Source: Thermoplasmata archaeon | GTDB lineage: Archaea; Thermoplasmatota; E2; UBA202; JdFR-43 | NCBI GenBank assembly: GCA_021162065.1 | Contig: JAGGZK010000062.1 | Location: forward strand, 1-41,548 | Reading direction: 5' to 3' | DNA: 41,548 nucleotides | Shown: positions 32,181 through 39,754 of the stretch, piece after piece | Layout: the number at the start of each line of letters is the position of its first letter | How positions within the stretch are numbered: the stretch's first letter is position 1 | The notes under the pieces: model-generated | What the model was told of the DNA's origin: nothing | The model's input: only the letters and a program-made list of their open reading frames with translations | Databases searched by the model: none | Translations under genes and position numbers: made by a program

Positions 32181-33347
32181 TCAAGATGTTATCGTCTTTT
32201 TAACTGGTTCATAGAACTCTTCAAAAAGTCGTCCAAAATCGACCTCACAGTCTTCAATCTTATAATCCTTATACTTATTATGTAATTCCTGGAGGCCATT
32301 TTCTAAATCTTCTGATTTAATTCCGTGTTGTAAAGAAAGAGATGCCTCCACAAATGCGGATAATTTATCACATATTTCGATCAAATCTTTGTGAGGGGGT
32401 TTATAATTTTCTTTACTATCTATGTAATTTACAATTTCTTGATGCCATGAAGATGGTAGCAATGGCAATAATTTTTCTTCTATTTGATTTTTCTCAATTT
32501 TTTTTATTATCTTTTTCAAATATCCATCACCAACCTCATTTTTTATAGGAGAAATAATGTCTCTGGTTAATATTTCGGGTAAATCATGAAATAAAGCACC
32601 AAAAAAATTTTTACGAATTTGTTCTTCCTCAATATCTTTTACTCCTAATGAAGCAAAATATGTCATAATAGCTACCACTAACAAATGACCCAATACCGAG
32701 GTTCTAGGTATCCTAGGGGTATGCGACCATCGCTGTTGAAATCTTAATTGTCCACACAGATCTATAAATCCAAATGTCCTTTTACCTAATAGTATCTGTT
32801 GTACACCGATTAAATCATAGTGATCTTCAATTGCATTTTCGATTTCTTCTTTAGTTTTATCTATTCCATATATATACGGGCTGGTGTTATAAATAATTCT
32901 GAATTCCCAGTTTGTAGCTAAATAATGAGCTGCCCTCAAAATTTTTCTTTCTGGGGTAAATGAATCTTGTTTCTTAAAATATTCTCGAAACTTTTCAAAG
33001 AATTTCCCTCCATTAATTTCTTGGATATCCGGAATATCGTTTTTTATTCTTTCTATTACCCATTCATTTATTTTTTCTCTATGTTCCTTCATAATTTTAT
33101 GAAAAATAGGGGGTTTAATATCGGTAATTGTTACTCTGTAAAGAAATTCAAATATATCTCCCTCTATTATCTGCATCCAATTTATGGAGTTTCCTCTTTC
33201 TTCTTCAAATTTTGCTATAATATAAGCTATTATCATTTTATGTGCTTGTTTGTCCAACTCTGTTAGTTCTACAGGGCGAATATGGTCATTCCATCTCTGC
33301 ATGCATGCTGCGGCGTATACTTTTTCAATAATCTCTTTAGATAGCAT
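32181..33347 (-). CDS. HD-domain phosphohydrolase-like protein, A+T-rich
   Basis: A 388-residue protein. The metal-binding HD signature is H (SVLGHLLVVAIM), HD (FFGALFHDLPEILTRD) and D (IEICDKLSAFVEASL), as in YfbR-like HD hydrolases (COG1896), which act on nucleotides. It is about twice the length of YfbR, with an N-terminal half of about 190 residues that I do not recognise. The coding sequence is visibly richer in A+T, with many AAT, ATA and AAA codons, than its neighbours, and it lies next to a 318-bp A+T-rich spacer and tRNA-Gly. This suggests acquisition by transfer. The substrate is unknown. Confidence 0.8.
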   Translation of the reverse strand: MLSKEIIEKVYAAACMQRWNDHIRPVELTELDKQAHKMIIAYIIAKFEEERGNSINWMQIIEGDIFEFLYRVTITDIKPPIFHKIMKEHREKINEWVIERIKNDIPDIQEINGGKFFEKFREYFKKQDSFTPERKILRAAHYLATNWEFRIIYNTSPYIYGIDKTKEEIENAIEDHYDLIGVQQILLGKRTFGFIDLCGQLRFQQRWSHTPRIPRTSVLGHLLVVAIMTYFASLGVKDIEEEQIRKNFFGALFHDLPEILTRDIISPIKNEVGDGYLKKIIKKIEKNQIEEKLLPLLPSSWHQEIVNYIDSKENYKPPHKDLIEICDKLSAFVEASLSLQHGIKSEDLENGLQELHNKYKDYKIEDCEVDFGRLFEEFYEPVKKTITS

Positions 33348-33665
33348 ACACGTTAATACGGAACCTATTTATTAATTTAATTATATATTTATTAAGTTTA
33401 GTGCTGACATTTTGGCTTCTATACAATCTTAGGTTGATGTTTGATCTCTTTTTTAAACTCACAGAAATATGCAAGCAAAATTTTTATTTTGCACAGATTA
33501 TATTTATTTTAGGTTATGATTTAGTTTAATATTCTCTCATGCCTCCACACATATTATTTGCCGATGCCATCGATGATTCTTATCCATATATGTGCCAAGA
33601 TTTGAAAATGGCTTTAATAGTCTTAAAAAGCAGAGGAATATGAATAAGATCATCGATTAAATCTA
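33348..33665. other. A+T-rich intergenic stretch between HD gene and tRNA-Gly
   Basis: About 318 bp without a convincing gene. The left part holds the promoter of the HD gene (A/T-rich element near 33368-33380). A 34-codon frame, 33539-33643 on the + strand (MPPHILFADAIDDSYPYMCQ, then 14 more residues), has a TATA-like TATTTATTTTA about 30 bp upstream. It may be a small gene or a remnant, but nothing confirms it. The base composition continues that of the HD gene. Confidence 0.4.
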
Positions 33666-33738
33666 TGCGGGTGCCGGGATTTGAACCCGGGGCTAAGCCG
33701 TGGCAGGGCTTTGTGTTACCAAACTACACCACACCCGC
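33666..33738 (-). tRNA. tRNA-Gly (GCC)
   Basis: A complete 73-nt cloverleaf on the minus strand. The acceptor GCGGGTG (33738-33732) pairs with CACCCGC, and the discriminator is A (complement of 33666). The anticodon stem is AAGCC/GGCTT and the loop CTGCCAC gives anticodon GCC. The T arm is CCGGG-TTCAAAT-CCCGG. There is no intron and no encoded CCA. An AAATATTTG element about 27 bp upstream (near 33767) can serve as TATA box. Confidence 0.96.
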
Positions 33739-33841
33739 TCAACAGGTATATGCTTTTTGAAATCAAATATTTTGTGGTTTGAGGTATTGAGGTAAGGATG
33801 GGGCTGGTGGGATATCCTGCTCTTAATCAGTATCATTTCCC

Positions 33842-33882
33842 TCCCTTCAATCATTCATGGGTGTAGCAAACTCATGAAGGGA
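33842..33882. other. Two mutually exclusive hairpin arms upstream of gcvH
   Basis: TCCCTTCA (33842-33849) can pair with TGAAGGGA (33875-33882). Alternatively TTCATG (33854-33859) can pair with CATGAA (33873-33878). Both stems use the same 3' arm, so only one can form. The segment lies upstream of the likely gcvH transcription start, so it is either an operator region or part of an unknown transcript. Confidence 0.3.
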
Positions 33883-33922
33883 ATTACAAAAAAGTTAAAT
33901 TTCCCTTGCCATTTCCTAATGC

Positions 33923-34300
33923 ATGGAAATAAGAGACAACCTTCTGTACACGGAAAATCATGAATGGGTTATGGTGAACAATGGGGTGGCAAGAGTGGGG
34001 ATAACGGATCATGCACAGGAGGAGCTAACTGACGTTGTCTTTGTGGAATTGCCGGAGGAAGGTAAAGAATTTAAAAAAGGAGACGTGATGGCAACACTGG
34101 AATCTGTGAAATCCGTGGCAGATGTTTACGCTCCCATCACAGGAAAGGTTGTTAAAACCAATGAGAAACTCAATGACGAGCCGGGCCTAATAAACTCCTC
34201 GCCCTATGACGATGGATGGCTTGTGGAGATGAGTATTGAAAATGAGGAGGAATTGGAGAAACTCCTTTCACCAGAGGAATATGGAAAACTGATTGAGTAA
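33923..34300 (+). CDS. gcvH: Glycine cleavage system H protein (lipoyl carrier)
   Basis: A 125-residue lipoylated carrier protein. In the glycine cleavage system it shuttles the aminomethyl group; stand-alone H-like proteins can also take part in lipoate assembly. The lipoyl-lysine is K63 in TLESVKSVADVY. The N-terminal YTENHEWV and the C-terminal SSPYDDGWLVEM are standard. No other gcv gene is in the window. The TATA-like GTTAAATTT (33893-33901) lies about 25 bp before the ATG. Another ATG at 33919 is in a different frame. Confidence 0.95.
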   Translation: MEIRDNLLYTENHEWVMVNNGVARVGITDHAQEELTDVVFVELPEEGKEFKKGDVMATLESVKSVADVYAPITGKVVKTNEKLNDEPGLINSSPYDDGWLVEMSIENEEELEKLLSPEEYGKLIE

Positions 34301-34339
34301 AGGTTTATAAAATGAAAAAAGATTAGGAGAGGGAGAAAA

Positions 34340-36346
34340 ATGAGCCGAGAAAATTTCCAGTCTCTGATACCGCCTGAAAAAAGCGTTCCCGAGTTAACCC
34401 TGAAAGCAGTTCTTGTGGGGGTTATTCTGGCAATTGTTATGGGTTCAGCCAATGCATACCTTGGCCTCTATGCGGGAATGACCGTATCTGCCGCCATTCC
34501 TGGAGCCATCATGGCCCTTGCCCTTTTAAAACCCTTTAAACCGAGTGTGCTGGAGGTAACGCTTGGAATGATGGGTGCAGCATCTGGAGAGGCACTGGCT
34601 GCGGGCGTGATATTCACCATCCCTGCTCTCGTGGTGATAGGCGCATGGGAGCAGATTCATTATATGGAGACAACACTAATAGCCCTCATTGGAGGCATAC
34701 TGGGTGTGTTATGGATGGTCCTTCTCAGAAGGGCCCTTATCGTAAAGACAGACTTACCATTTCCGGAAGGCATAGCGGTGGCTGCCGTCATAAACACTGC
34801 TGTGGGAACTGAGGAGGAAGAGGAGGAGGGCGGCGGCGGAAGCCTCTGGATGCTGGTAGGCGCTGCCCTTGCGGGAATAGTCAAGTTTTCCCAGGTTTCC
34901 CTGAACGTCTTCAGAGGAAAAATCGAGTATGTTATAAATGCTGGGAAGTACGGTATCCTTGGGAAAAGCACAGAAGGCTATTTCTATGGGGGCACAGCCG
35001 CCTCGCCGGCCCTGCTGGGTGTGGGTTACATAATAGGGCCGAGGATAGCCGCCTATGTGTTTGCCGGCGGTCTGCTCGGATGGATAATCATAACTCCTCT
35101 CATTCTCGTTTCCACCGGATTGCCATCCGGTTCCTCACCCCTTGATGGATTTATGATAGTATGGGGTGATTATGTCCGCTATCTTGGCGTGGGCGCAATG
35201 GTGGTTGGCGGGCTGTACACCATCTGGAAGTTGAGGGACAATCTTATCCAGGGAGTTAAGGAGGCAGTTATAGGCTTAAGAGGCGGCTCTGCAGAGACAA
35301 AGAAGAGAACGGACAGGGATCTGGACATGAAGAAGGTTTTCCTTGCCATCGGTTTCATGGTAATTCCGGTATTCCTGCTCTATGCCTGGATGAGCCAGAT
35401 GTATGCCATAAGTTTGTTCATGGCCATATTTCTTGTTCTCCTCGCCTTCGTTGCTTCCGCCATCGCGGGCTACATGGCAGGATTGCTCGGCTCCTCCAAC
35501 AACCCCATTTCTGGTGTTACAGTTGCCGTGCTGCTGTTTGTGAGCATAATAATGCTTGCCTTCGGCGTTACAGGGACATCTGGGATGGAGATAGTCATAG
35601 CCATGGCGGCCGTGGTGTGTTGTGGAGCAGCCATTTCTGGAGATGTTTTGCAATCCATGGCTGCGGGCCAGATGCTTGGCGCAACACCCTGGAAGCAGCA
35701 GGTGGCTGAGATTATTGGAGTAAGCGCAGCAGCCCCCATACTGGCGATAGTTGTTCAGGCGCTGGACAAGGCGTACAAAATAGGAAGTTATGATCTGCCC
35801 GCACCGCAGGCATTCCTCATGGGAGGGATAGTCAAGGGGGTTATAGGCGGAGATATGGTATGGCCCTTCGTGATTGCTGGAGCATTTCTTGCCCTTGTGC
35901 TTATACTCATGGACATTCCGGTTCTCCCTGTGGCCATAGGGATATATCTTCCCTTCACATTGAGCGTTCCCATCCTTATTGGAGGCATTGTTAGGGTTGT
36001 TGTGGACAGAAGATTGAAGAGGCTCTCTGCTGCTGTCGGTGACGAGGAAAATAATGAAGAGGAGCAGTTAAGTGACTGGGAAATGGCGATAAAGAAAACA
36101 GGAATAAAGCCGAAGGAAAGGGCACATAGAGTGGGACTGCTTTTCTCCGCCGGACTCATAGCAGGAGAGGCGTTGATGGGCGTGGTTGGTGCTTTCCTGA
36201 TCATAGGGCACATCAATCTAAAACTACTCGAAGATGCACCGGCATGGCCCGGCATGCTCATATGGGGCTATATTGCCTTCCTTCTCGGATATGCTGTTAT
36301 TAGGGAATACAGAAAGGCAGCGTATGAAAAGGAAATGGAATCTTGA
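34340..36346 (+). CDS. OPT family oligopeptide transporter
   Basis: A 668-residue membrane transporter with about 14-16 hydrophobic helices. The N-terminal PELTLKAVLVGVILAIVMGSANAYLGLYAGMTVSAAIPGAIMA is characteristic of the OPT family, as are TDLPFPEGIAVAAV, GSSNNPISGVTV and ATPWKQQVAEIIG. OPT proteins import small peptides or metal-ligand complexes by proton symport. A TATA box (TTTATAAA, about 34305-34312) and a GGAGAGGGAG ribosome site precede the ATG. The next gene, a PqqD-like ORF, starts inside its 3' end. Confidence 0.93.
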   Translation: MSRENFQSLIPPEKSVPELTLKAVLVGVILAIVMGSANAYLGLYAGMTVSAAIPGAIMALALLKPFKPSVLEVTLGMMGAASGEALAAGVIFTIPALVVIGAWEQIHYMETTLIALIGGILGVLWMVLLRRALIVKTDLPFPEGIAVAAVINTAVGTEEEEEEGGGGSLWMLVGAALAGIVKFSQVSLNVFRGKIEYVINAGKYGILGKSTEGYFYGGTAASPALLGVGYIIGPRIAAYVFAGGLLGWIIITPLILVSTGLPSGSSPLDGFMIVWGDYVRYLGVGAMVVGGLYTIWKLRDNLIQGVKEAVIGLRGGSAETKKRTDRDLDMKKVFLAIGFMVIPVFLLYAWMSQMYAISLFMAIFLVLLAFVASAIAGYMAGLLGSSNNPISGVTVAVLLFVSIIMLAFGVTGTSGMEIVIAMAAVVCCGAAISGDVLQSMAAGQMLGATPWKQQVAEIIGVSAAAPILAIVVQALDKAYKIGSYDLPAPQAFLMGGIVKGVIGGDMVWPFVIAGAFLALVLILMDIPVLPVAIGIYLPFTLSVPILIGGIVRVVVDRRLKRLSAAVGDEENNEEEQLSDWEMAIKKTGIKPKERAHRVGLLFSAGLIAGEALMGVVGAFLIIGHINLKLLEDAPAWPGMLIWGYIAFLLGYAVIREYRKAAYEKEMES

Positions 36347-36653
36347 TGTCTCTCTGAAACCCCTAAGGAATGTTGAGTGGGGGGAGGAAGACGGCAAAGT
36401 TGTTCTTAAGGTGGAGAAATTCAAAAGCAGAGCGGGCAGGTGGTTCTGCAAGGTGATGAAGAGGCCAGAGCATTTCTACATAAATCTGGATGAGGTGGGC
36501 AGCTTCATATGGAAGAGGTGTGATGGGGAGCACACTCTGGAGGACATATTAGAGGAACTTGAGGAAAAGTATGGCGGAGAGATGATGAGGGAGCGACTGG
36601 GCGTCTTCATATATATACTGCAAAAATATGGCTATGTTTCTCTGGAAAAATGA
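36324..36653 (+). CDS. PqqD-like protein (RRE-type peptide-binding domain)
   Basis: A 109-residue protein. The C-terminal 70 residues (HFYINLDEVGSFIWKRCDGEHTLEDILEELEEKYG) match the PqqD family winged-helix fold, which in RiPP pathways binds a precursor peptide. The frame extends to 36234, but the ATG at 36324 removes an implausible cysteine/serine-rich leader and leaves a 23-base overlap with the OPT transporter gene. No radical SAM peptide-modifying partner or precursor gene is next to it. A function with the transporter is only suggested. The 3' end overlaps the convergent PKD gene by 22 bases. Confidence 0.82.
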   Translation: MKRKWNLDVSLKPLRNVEWGEEDGKVVLKVEKFKSRAGRWFCKVMKRPEHFYINLDEVGSFIWKRCDGEHTLEDILEELEEKYGGEMMRERLGVFIYILQKYGYVSLEK

Positions 36654-37909
36654 AGATAAAGGATGTGAAGCAGATAATCGGAAAATAAATTTGTGAAGGA
36701 AAATCGATGCGGGGTTGTGAAACTTAACCATGTTTTTACCATCAACGGCTCACTCCATTTACTTTCCAGCTCATATTCATTCCTCGCCTTCACCCTCACC
36801 TCATATTTGCCTCTTTTCTTCCATGCATGGCTCATGGTTATCTCTTCTCCAGAAGGATAAAAGGCACTCCATTCGTCCACCACCATATCTCCATCCCAGT
36901 CCCATCCATAAGAAATCATGCTTCCATTGGAATCTGTGGTGACCGTCGAATACTCATATTCTTTCCCTTTCCTTATTCTGATGGCCCCCGATGGTTTTGA
37001 GGGTTTTTCTGGGGCGCCAGGTGGGGAATAATCCGTGCTTGTAAGTTCCACCTTTGCATCAATATCTCCAGCATAATCGGACTGGGAATAATTCAGTTTT
37101 ATGAAGTTGGCGAGACTCTCGGCGAAATATATGGGTAAAATGTCCTCCACACTTATAAGAAATGCATGGTATGTGCCTGCCCTCACCTTAACATCTCTTT
37201 CCCCTTCGCATTTCATATAGGCCACGGGCATATCTATTTCTAAAGGAAGCATATCCTTTACCATATCTATTATCTCCTGCAAAAAGTCTCTATACTCTGG
37301 AGGTAGAAAGTTGGAGAGAGCATCGAGCAAACTTTCTATGAAGTTGAATAGGTCCTCACTCACATTAAAAAGCATGGTGCTGGCGGATGTATTCCATTCC
37401 TTTCCTGTGGCGAGGGGAAAATCCAGTATTTTCCATCCTGGAACAAATTCTATGCTGATACCTGCCTTAAAAGGGAGAGGCAGCGGGGCTAAGGATATTA
37501 CTATCACTCCACTTACATTCAGCATGAACTTCTCAATTTCCAGATTATTTTCAGAAATCCTCAGCATACCCTCAATTTTTCCCATGTTGAAGTTGATGGT
37601 GGTTTCCAGTGATATGCTTTCAATTTTTACATAGGCATCGAGATGAATATCTCCTGTAAGGGTGAGAATGTAATCTTCATCTCTTATTTCATCTACCTGA
37701 AGTGTTAAATCGTTTATGGATGCGCTTGCTCTTATGGTGCCATCGCTCTCTTCTATGCTGTAATTTCCTCCCCCATCATATACCCATTTATCTCCCACAT
37801 TCCATTTTGGAATATTCTTCAATGAGTCCTTTCCCTGGATGGGGTGCGGGAAAACACCAAGTAGCAGAATAATGCCCAGCAGGATTGAGATGATTTTCCG
37901 CCTCCACAT
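36632..37909 (-). CDS. Secreted protein with C-terminal PKD-like domain
   Basis: A 425-residue exported protein with a signal peptide (IISILLGIILLLGVFPHPIQG). The first 300 residues form a beta-rich domain of unknown family starting NIPKWNVGDKWVYDGGGNY, a pattern seen in several archaeal surface proteins. Residues about 305-395 form a PKD/Ig-like domain (GWDWDGDMVVDEWSAFYPSG, then HAWKKRGKYEVRVKA). The last 30 residues are hydrophobic and aromatic and lack a clear PGF-CTERM motif. A GGAGG site lies 7 bp before the ATG and a TATA element (TTTTTAAATAC) lies near 37943-37950. Confidence 0.78.
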   Translation of the reverse strand: MWRRKIISILLGIILLLGVFPHPIQGKDSLKNIPKWNVGDKWVYDGGGNYSIEESDGTIRASASINDLTLQVDEIRDEDYILTLTGDIHLDAYVKIESISLETTINFNMGKIEGMLRISENNLEIEKFMLNVSGVIVISLAPLPLPFKAGISIEFVPGWKILDFPLATGKEWNTSASTMLFNVSEDLFNFIESLLDALSNFLPPEYRDFLQEIIDMVKDMLPLEIDMPVAYMKCEGERDVKVRAGTYHAFLISVEDILPIYFAESLANFIKLNYSQSDYAGDIDAKVELTSTDYSPPGAPEKPSKPSGAIRIRKGKEYEYSTVTTDSNGSMISYGWDWDGDMVVDEWSAFYPSGEEITMSHAWKKRGKYEVRVKARNEYELESKWSEPLMVKTWLSFTTPHRFSFTNLFSDYLLHILYLHFSRET

Positions 37910-38062
37910 TTTGCCTCCACATCTAAATCACCATTACAAGTATTTAAAAATTATGTCATATGATCTTGACAATGAAACAAAATAGATTCTTTACTCCATA
38001 ACAAACTATAACAGCACTGGAGATTTTGAAGGAAAGCGTTTTCAAAACCATAAGCCGGCCAG

Positions 38063-38135
38063 CGGGCCCGGTGGGATTCGAACCCACGGTCTGCAGCTCC
38101 GAAGGCTGCCGCCTTGTCCGCTAGGCTACGGGCCC
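38063..38135 (-). tRNA. tRNA-Arg (UCG)
   Basis: A complete 73-nt cloverleaf on the minus strand. The acceptor GGGCCCG (38135-38129) pairs with CGGGCCC, and the discriminator is G (complement of 38063). The D stem is GCCT/AGGC. The anticodon stem is GCAGC/GCTGC and the loop CTTCGGA gives anticodon TCG. The T arm is GTGGG-TTCGAAT-CCCAC. There is no intron. Its first ten bases are also the last codons and the TAG stop of the response-regulator gene. No TATA box stands at the normal distance before it. Confidence 0.96.
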
Positions 38136-38554
38136 TCCTCTTTCTTTTTATCGGTTGCGGTAAGAATGGACTCCATCATCTTCCTGAAATCTCCTGGTAA
38201 TATGGTTCTTTCGATGACATCCTTGGCGCCTGCCTCAAGGAGTTTGTTGGCCCATGCGGTGGCGAACCATGCGGTGTAGCCGTAGATGTTGGCCTCCGGA
38301 TCTATGGAGAGAATCTGCCTTGTGGCCTCCACGCCATCTATCTTTCCCACACCCCACTGGGTGAGATTTAAATCCATTATGACAAGATCCGGCTTCGTTC
38401 CCTTTTCCATAAGCTTCCTGTATTTTTCCACTCCTTCCTCACCTGTGGATGCTTCATATACAATGACCGGGACATTTATTTTATACAGATTCCTCTTTAT
38501 CAAATCTCTCATGGTATCTTCATCATCTATTACCAGAACCACCTTTTTATTCAT
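38126..38554 (-). CDS. CheY-like response regulator receiver protein
   Basis: A 142-residue single-domain receiver that would be switched by a histidine kinase. The acidic pocket is D10-D11, the phospho-acceptor is D61 (LVIMDLNLT), and the conserved Thr is T94 (YGYTAW). The invariant Lys of the family is replaced: the expected KPF region reads R116-T-I (VIERTILPG). There is no output domain. A TATA-like GTTTAAAC (about 38577-38584) lies about 25 bp before the ATG. The stop codon TAG lies within tRNA-Arg, so mRNA and tRNA share bases. Confidence 0.85.
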   Translation of the reverse strand: MNKKVVLVIDDEDTMRDLIKRNLYKINVPVIVYEASTGEEGVEKYRKLMEKGTKPDLVIMDLNLTQWGVGKIDGVEATRQILSIDPEANIYGYTAWFATAWANKLLEAGAKDVIERTILPGDFRKMMESILTATDKKKEEGP

Positions 38555-38619
38555 CTATTCTGAATTTACTATCCATGTTTAAACTTTGTTAATTGAAAAG
38601 AAAGTTCGAAAAAAGAACA

Positions 38620-38784
38620 TCATTCCGCCAGTATGTTTGCCGAGCCATTTATATGGGCCTCATAGCAGTTGGAACACAGATAGGCAGATATTTCTTCCAC
38701 AAAATGGGCATGTTCATGGCATATCTCCTGGTAGCAGTGATGGCATATCTCCTCGCCGTTTCTGCCACAGATGTAGCAACCCAT
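38620..38784 (-). CDS. 54-residue B-box-like zinc-finger protein
   Basis: This short frame reads MGCYICGRNGEEICHHCYQE and then ICHEHAHFVE, with CSNC further on, ending TGA at 38620. The ligand pattern is C3-x2-C6-x7-C14-x2-C17-x4-C22-x2-H25-x-H27, then C37-x2-C40-x3-H44. This is the spacing of a B-box-type zinc finger, with enough ligands for two or three zinc ions. A TATA-like GTTAAATAAT (about 38802-38811) lies 23-25 bp upstream. Such zinc modules usually bind proteins or nucleic acid; the partner is unknown. The overlapping hydrophobic + strand frame is best seen as its shadow. Confidence 0.75.
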   Translation of the reverse strand: MGCYICGRNGEEICHHCYQEICHEHAHFVEEISAYLCSNCYEAHINGSANILAE

Positions 38785-38815
38785 GGAATTATAATATCAT
38801 GGATTATTTAACTTT
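38785..38815. promoter_or_regulatory. Compact divergent promoter between zinc-finger and Trm-G10 genes
   Basis: Only 31 bp separate the two start codons. The leftward TATA element GTTAAATAAT (about 38802-38811) serves the ATG at 38784. The rightward AATTATAATATC (about 38786-38797) lies about 25 bp before the ATG at 38816. Each promoter lies in the position where the other gene's RNA would start, as at 10052-10089. Confidence 0.55.
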
Positions 38816-39754
38816 ATGCGGGTTGTATTTGAACTCTCCCGAGAACATCCAACGTTGCCCACCGCAGAAGCAAGAGCATGCCTTGCCATCTATCATGGAG
38901 AGTATGAAGAAATTTACCACAACGGCATCTATGTGGCTGAGGTCAATGAAGAGGTGATAGAAAAAATATGTTCCAGAGTGGCAATGTCCTTCAGCATTAA
39001 TGAATATGTGGGAGAGGGTATGAAAGCGGTAAAGCATCTCCGCATAAAGGGCACTTTCAGAGTGGAGGGGGGGAGGTTGCATCAAAGGAAGAAACTGGGA
39101 GAGATGATAGTTAAAGAATATGGGGTGAGGGTGAACATGAAAAACCCGGAAAATGTTGTAAGGATGCTTCAGAAAGGCAGAGAGATAATCCTCGGAAGGG
39201 AGATTTGCCCCATAGACAGGAGCCAGTTTGAGGAAAGGAGGGCAAATAAATGGCCCTTTTCTTTACCCACGGCAATGCATCCTCGTATTGCAAGGGCGCT
39301 CGTAAATCTCTCGGGCATAAAAGAAGGCCAGATTCTTTTGGACCCCTTCTGTGGCGCAGGCGGAATACTCATAGAAGCCGGACTCATGGGATGTAATGTT
39401 AGAGGGATAGAGATTAAGGAGAACGTTGCCGATGGGTGTGAGCGAAACTTAAAATATTACGGCATCTCCGATTATGACATAATGAGGGGAGATATGAGGG
39501 ATTTTGATTTTTCCCATGTGGATGCCATAGTCACAGATTTTCCCTATGGAAGGGCTTCGCACCTATCCGATGAGATGGAGAAGTTATACAGGGAAGCGAT
39601 AAAGAAGATGGCGGATTGGACATCTAAGGCAGTTATTGGCATGCCCTCTCTCAAATTTCTTCCCATGGTGGAAAAGTATTTTGATGTAAAGCAAATTCAT
39701 CCTGCCAGAGTGCATAAGAGTCTAACCCGCTTTTTTTACGTTCTTGGGTCCTGA
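38816..39754 (+). CDS. tRNA (guanine-10-N2) methyltransferase, Trm-G10 / Trm11 type
   Basis: Methylates G10 of tRNAs using S-adenosylmethionine. The 312-residue protein has an N-terminal THUMP-containing region (about 1-140) and a Rossmann methyltransferase domain with LLDPFCGAGGILIEAGLMG as SAM-binding motif I and TDFPYGRAS as the catalytic N/D-P-P-Y-like motif, here with F for the first P. Length and order fit archaeal Trm-G10. The start is predicted to be leaderless. The 3' end overlaps the convergent glycosylase gene by 33 bases. Confidence 0.88.
   Translation: MRVVFELSREHPTLPTAEARACLAIYHGEYEEIYHNGIYVAEVNEEVIEKICSRVAMSFSINEYVGEGMKAVKHLRIKGTFRVEGGRLHQRKKLGEMIVKEYGVRVNMKNPENVVRMLQKGREIILGREICPIDRSQFEERRANKWPFSLPTAMHPRIARALVNLSGIKEGQILLDPFCGAGGILIEAGLMGCNVRGIEIKENVADGCERNLKYYGISDYDIMRGDMRDFDFSHVDAIVTDFPYGRASHLSDEMEKLYREAIKKMADWTSKAVIGMPSLKFLPMVEKYFDVKQIHPARVHKSLTRFFYVLGS

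Noticed and set aside
30702-33738. Integrated element bounded by tRNA-Val and tRNA-Gly
   Set aside because: No integrase and no direct repeat of either tRNA 3' end could be found by eye. Only the HD gene looks foreign, so a complete element is not supported.
38593-38811. 72-codon hydrophobic frame on the + strand
   Set aside because: It is antisense to the Cys/His-rich zinc-finger frame, which has metal-site periodicity and a promoter. The hydrophobic frame has no upstream TATA element at the right distance.
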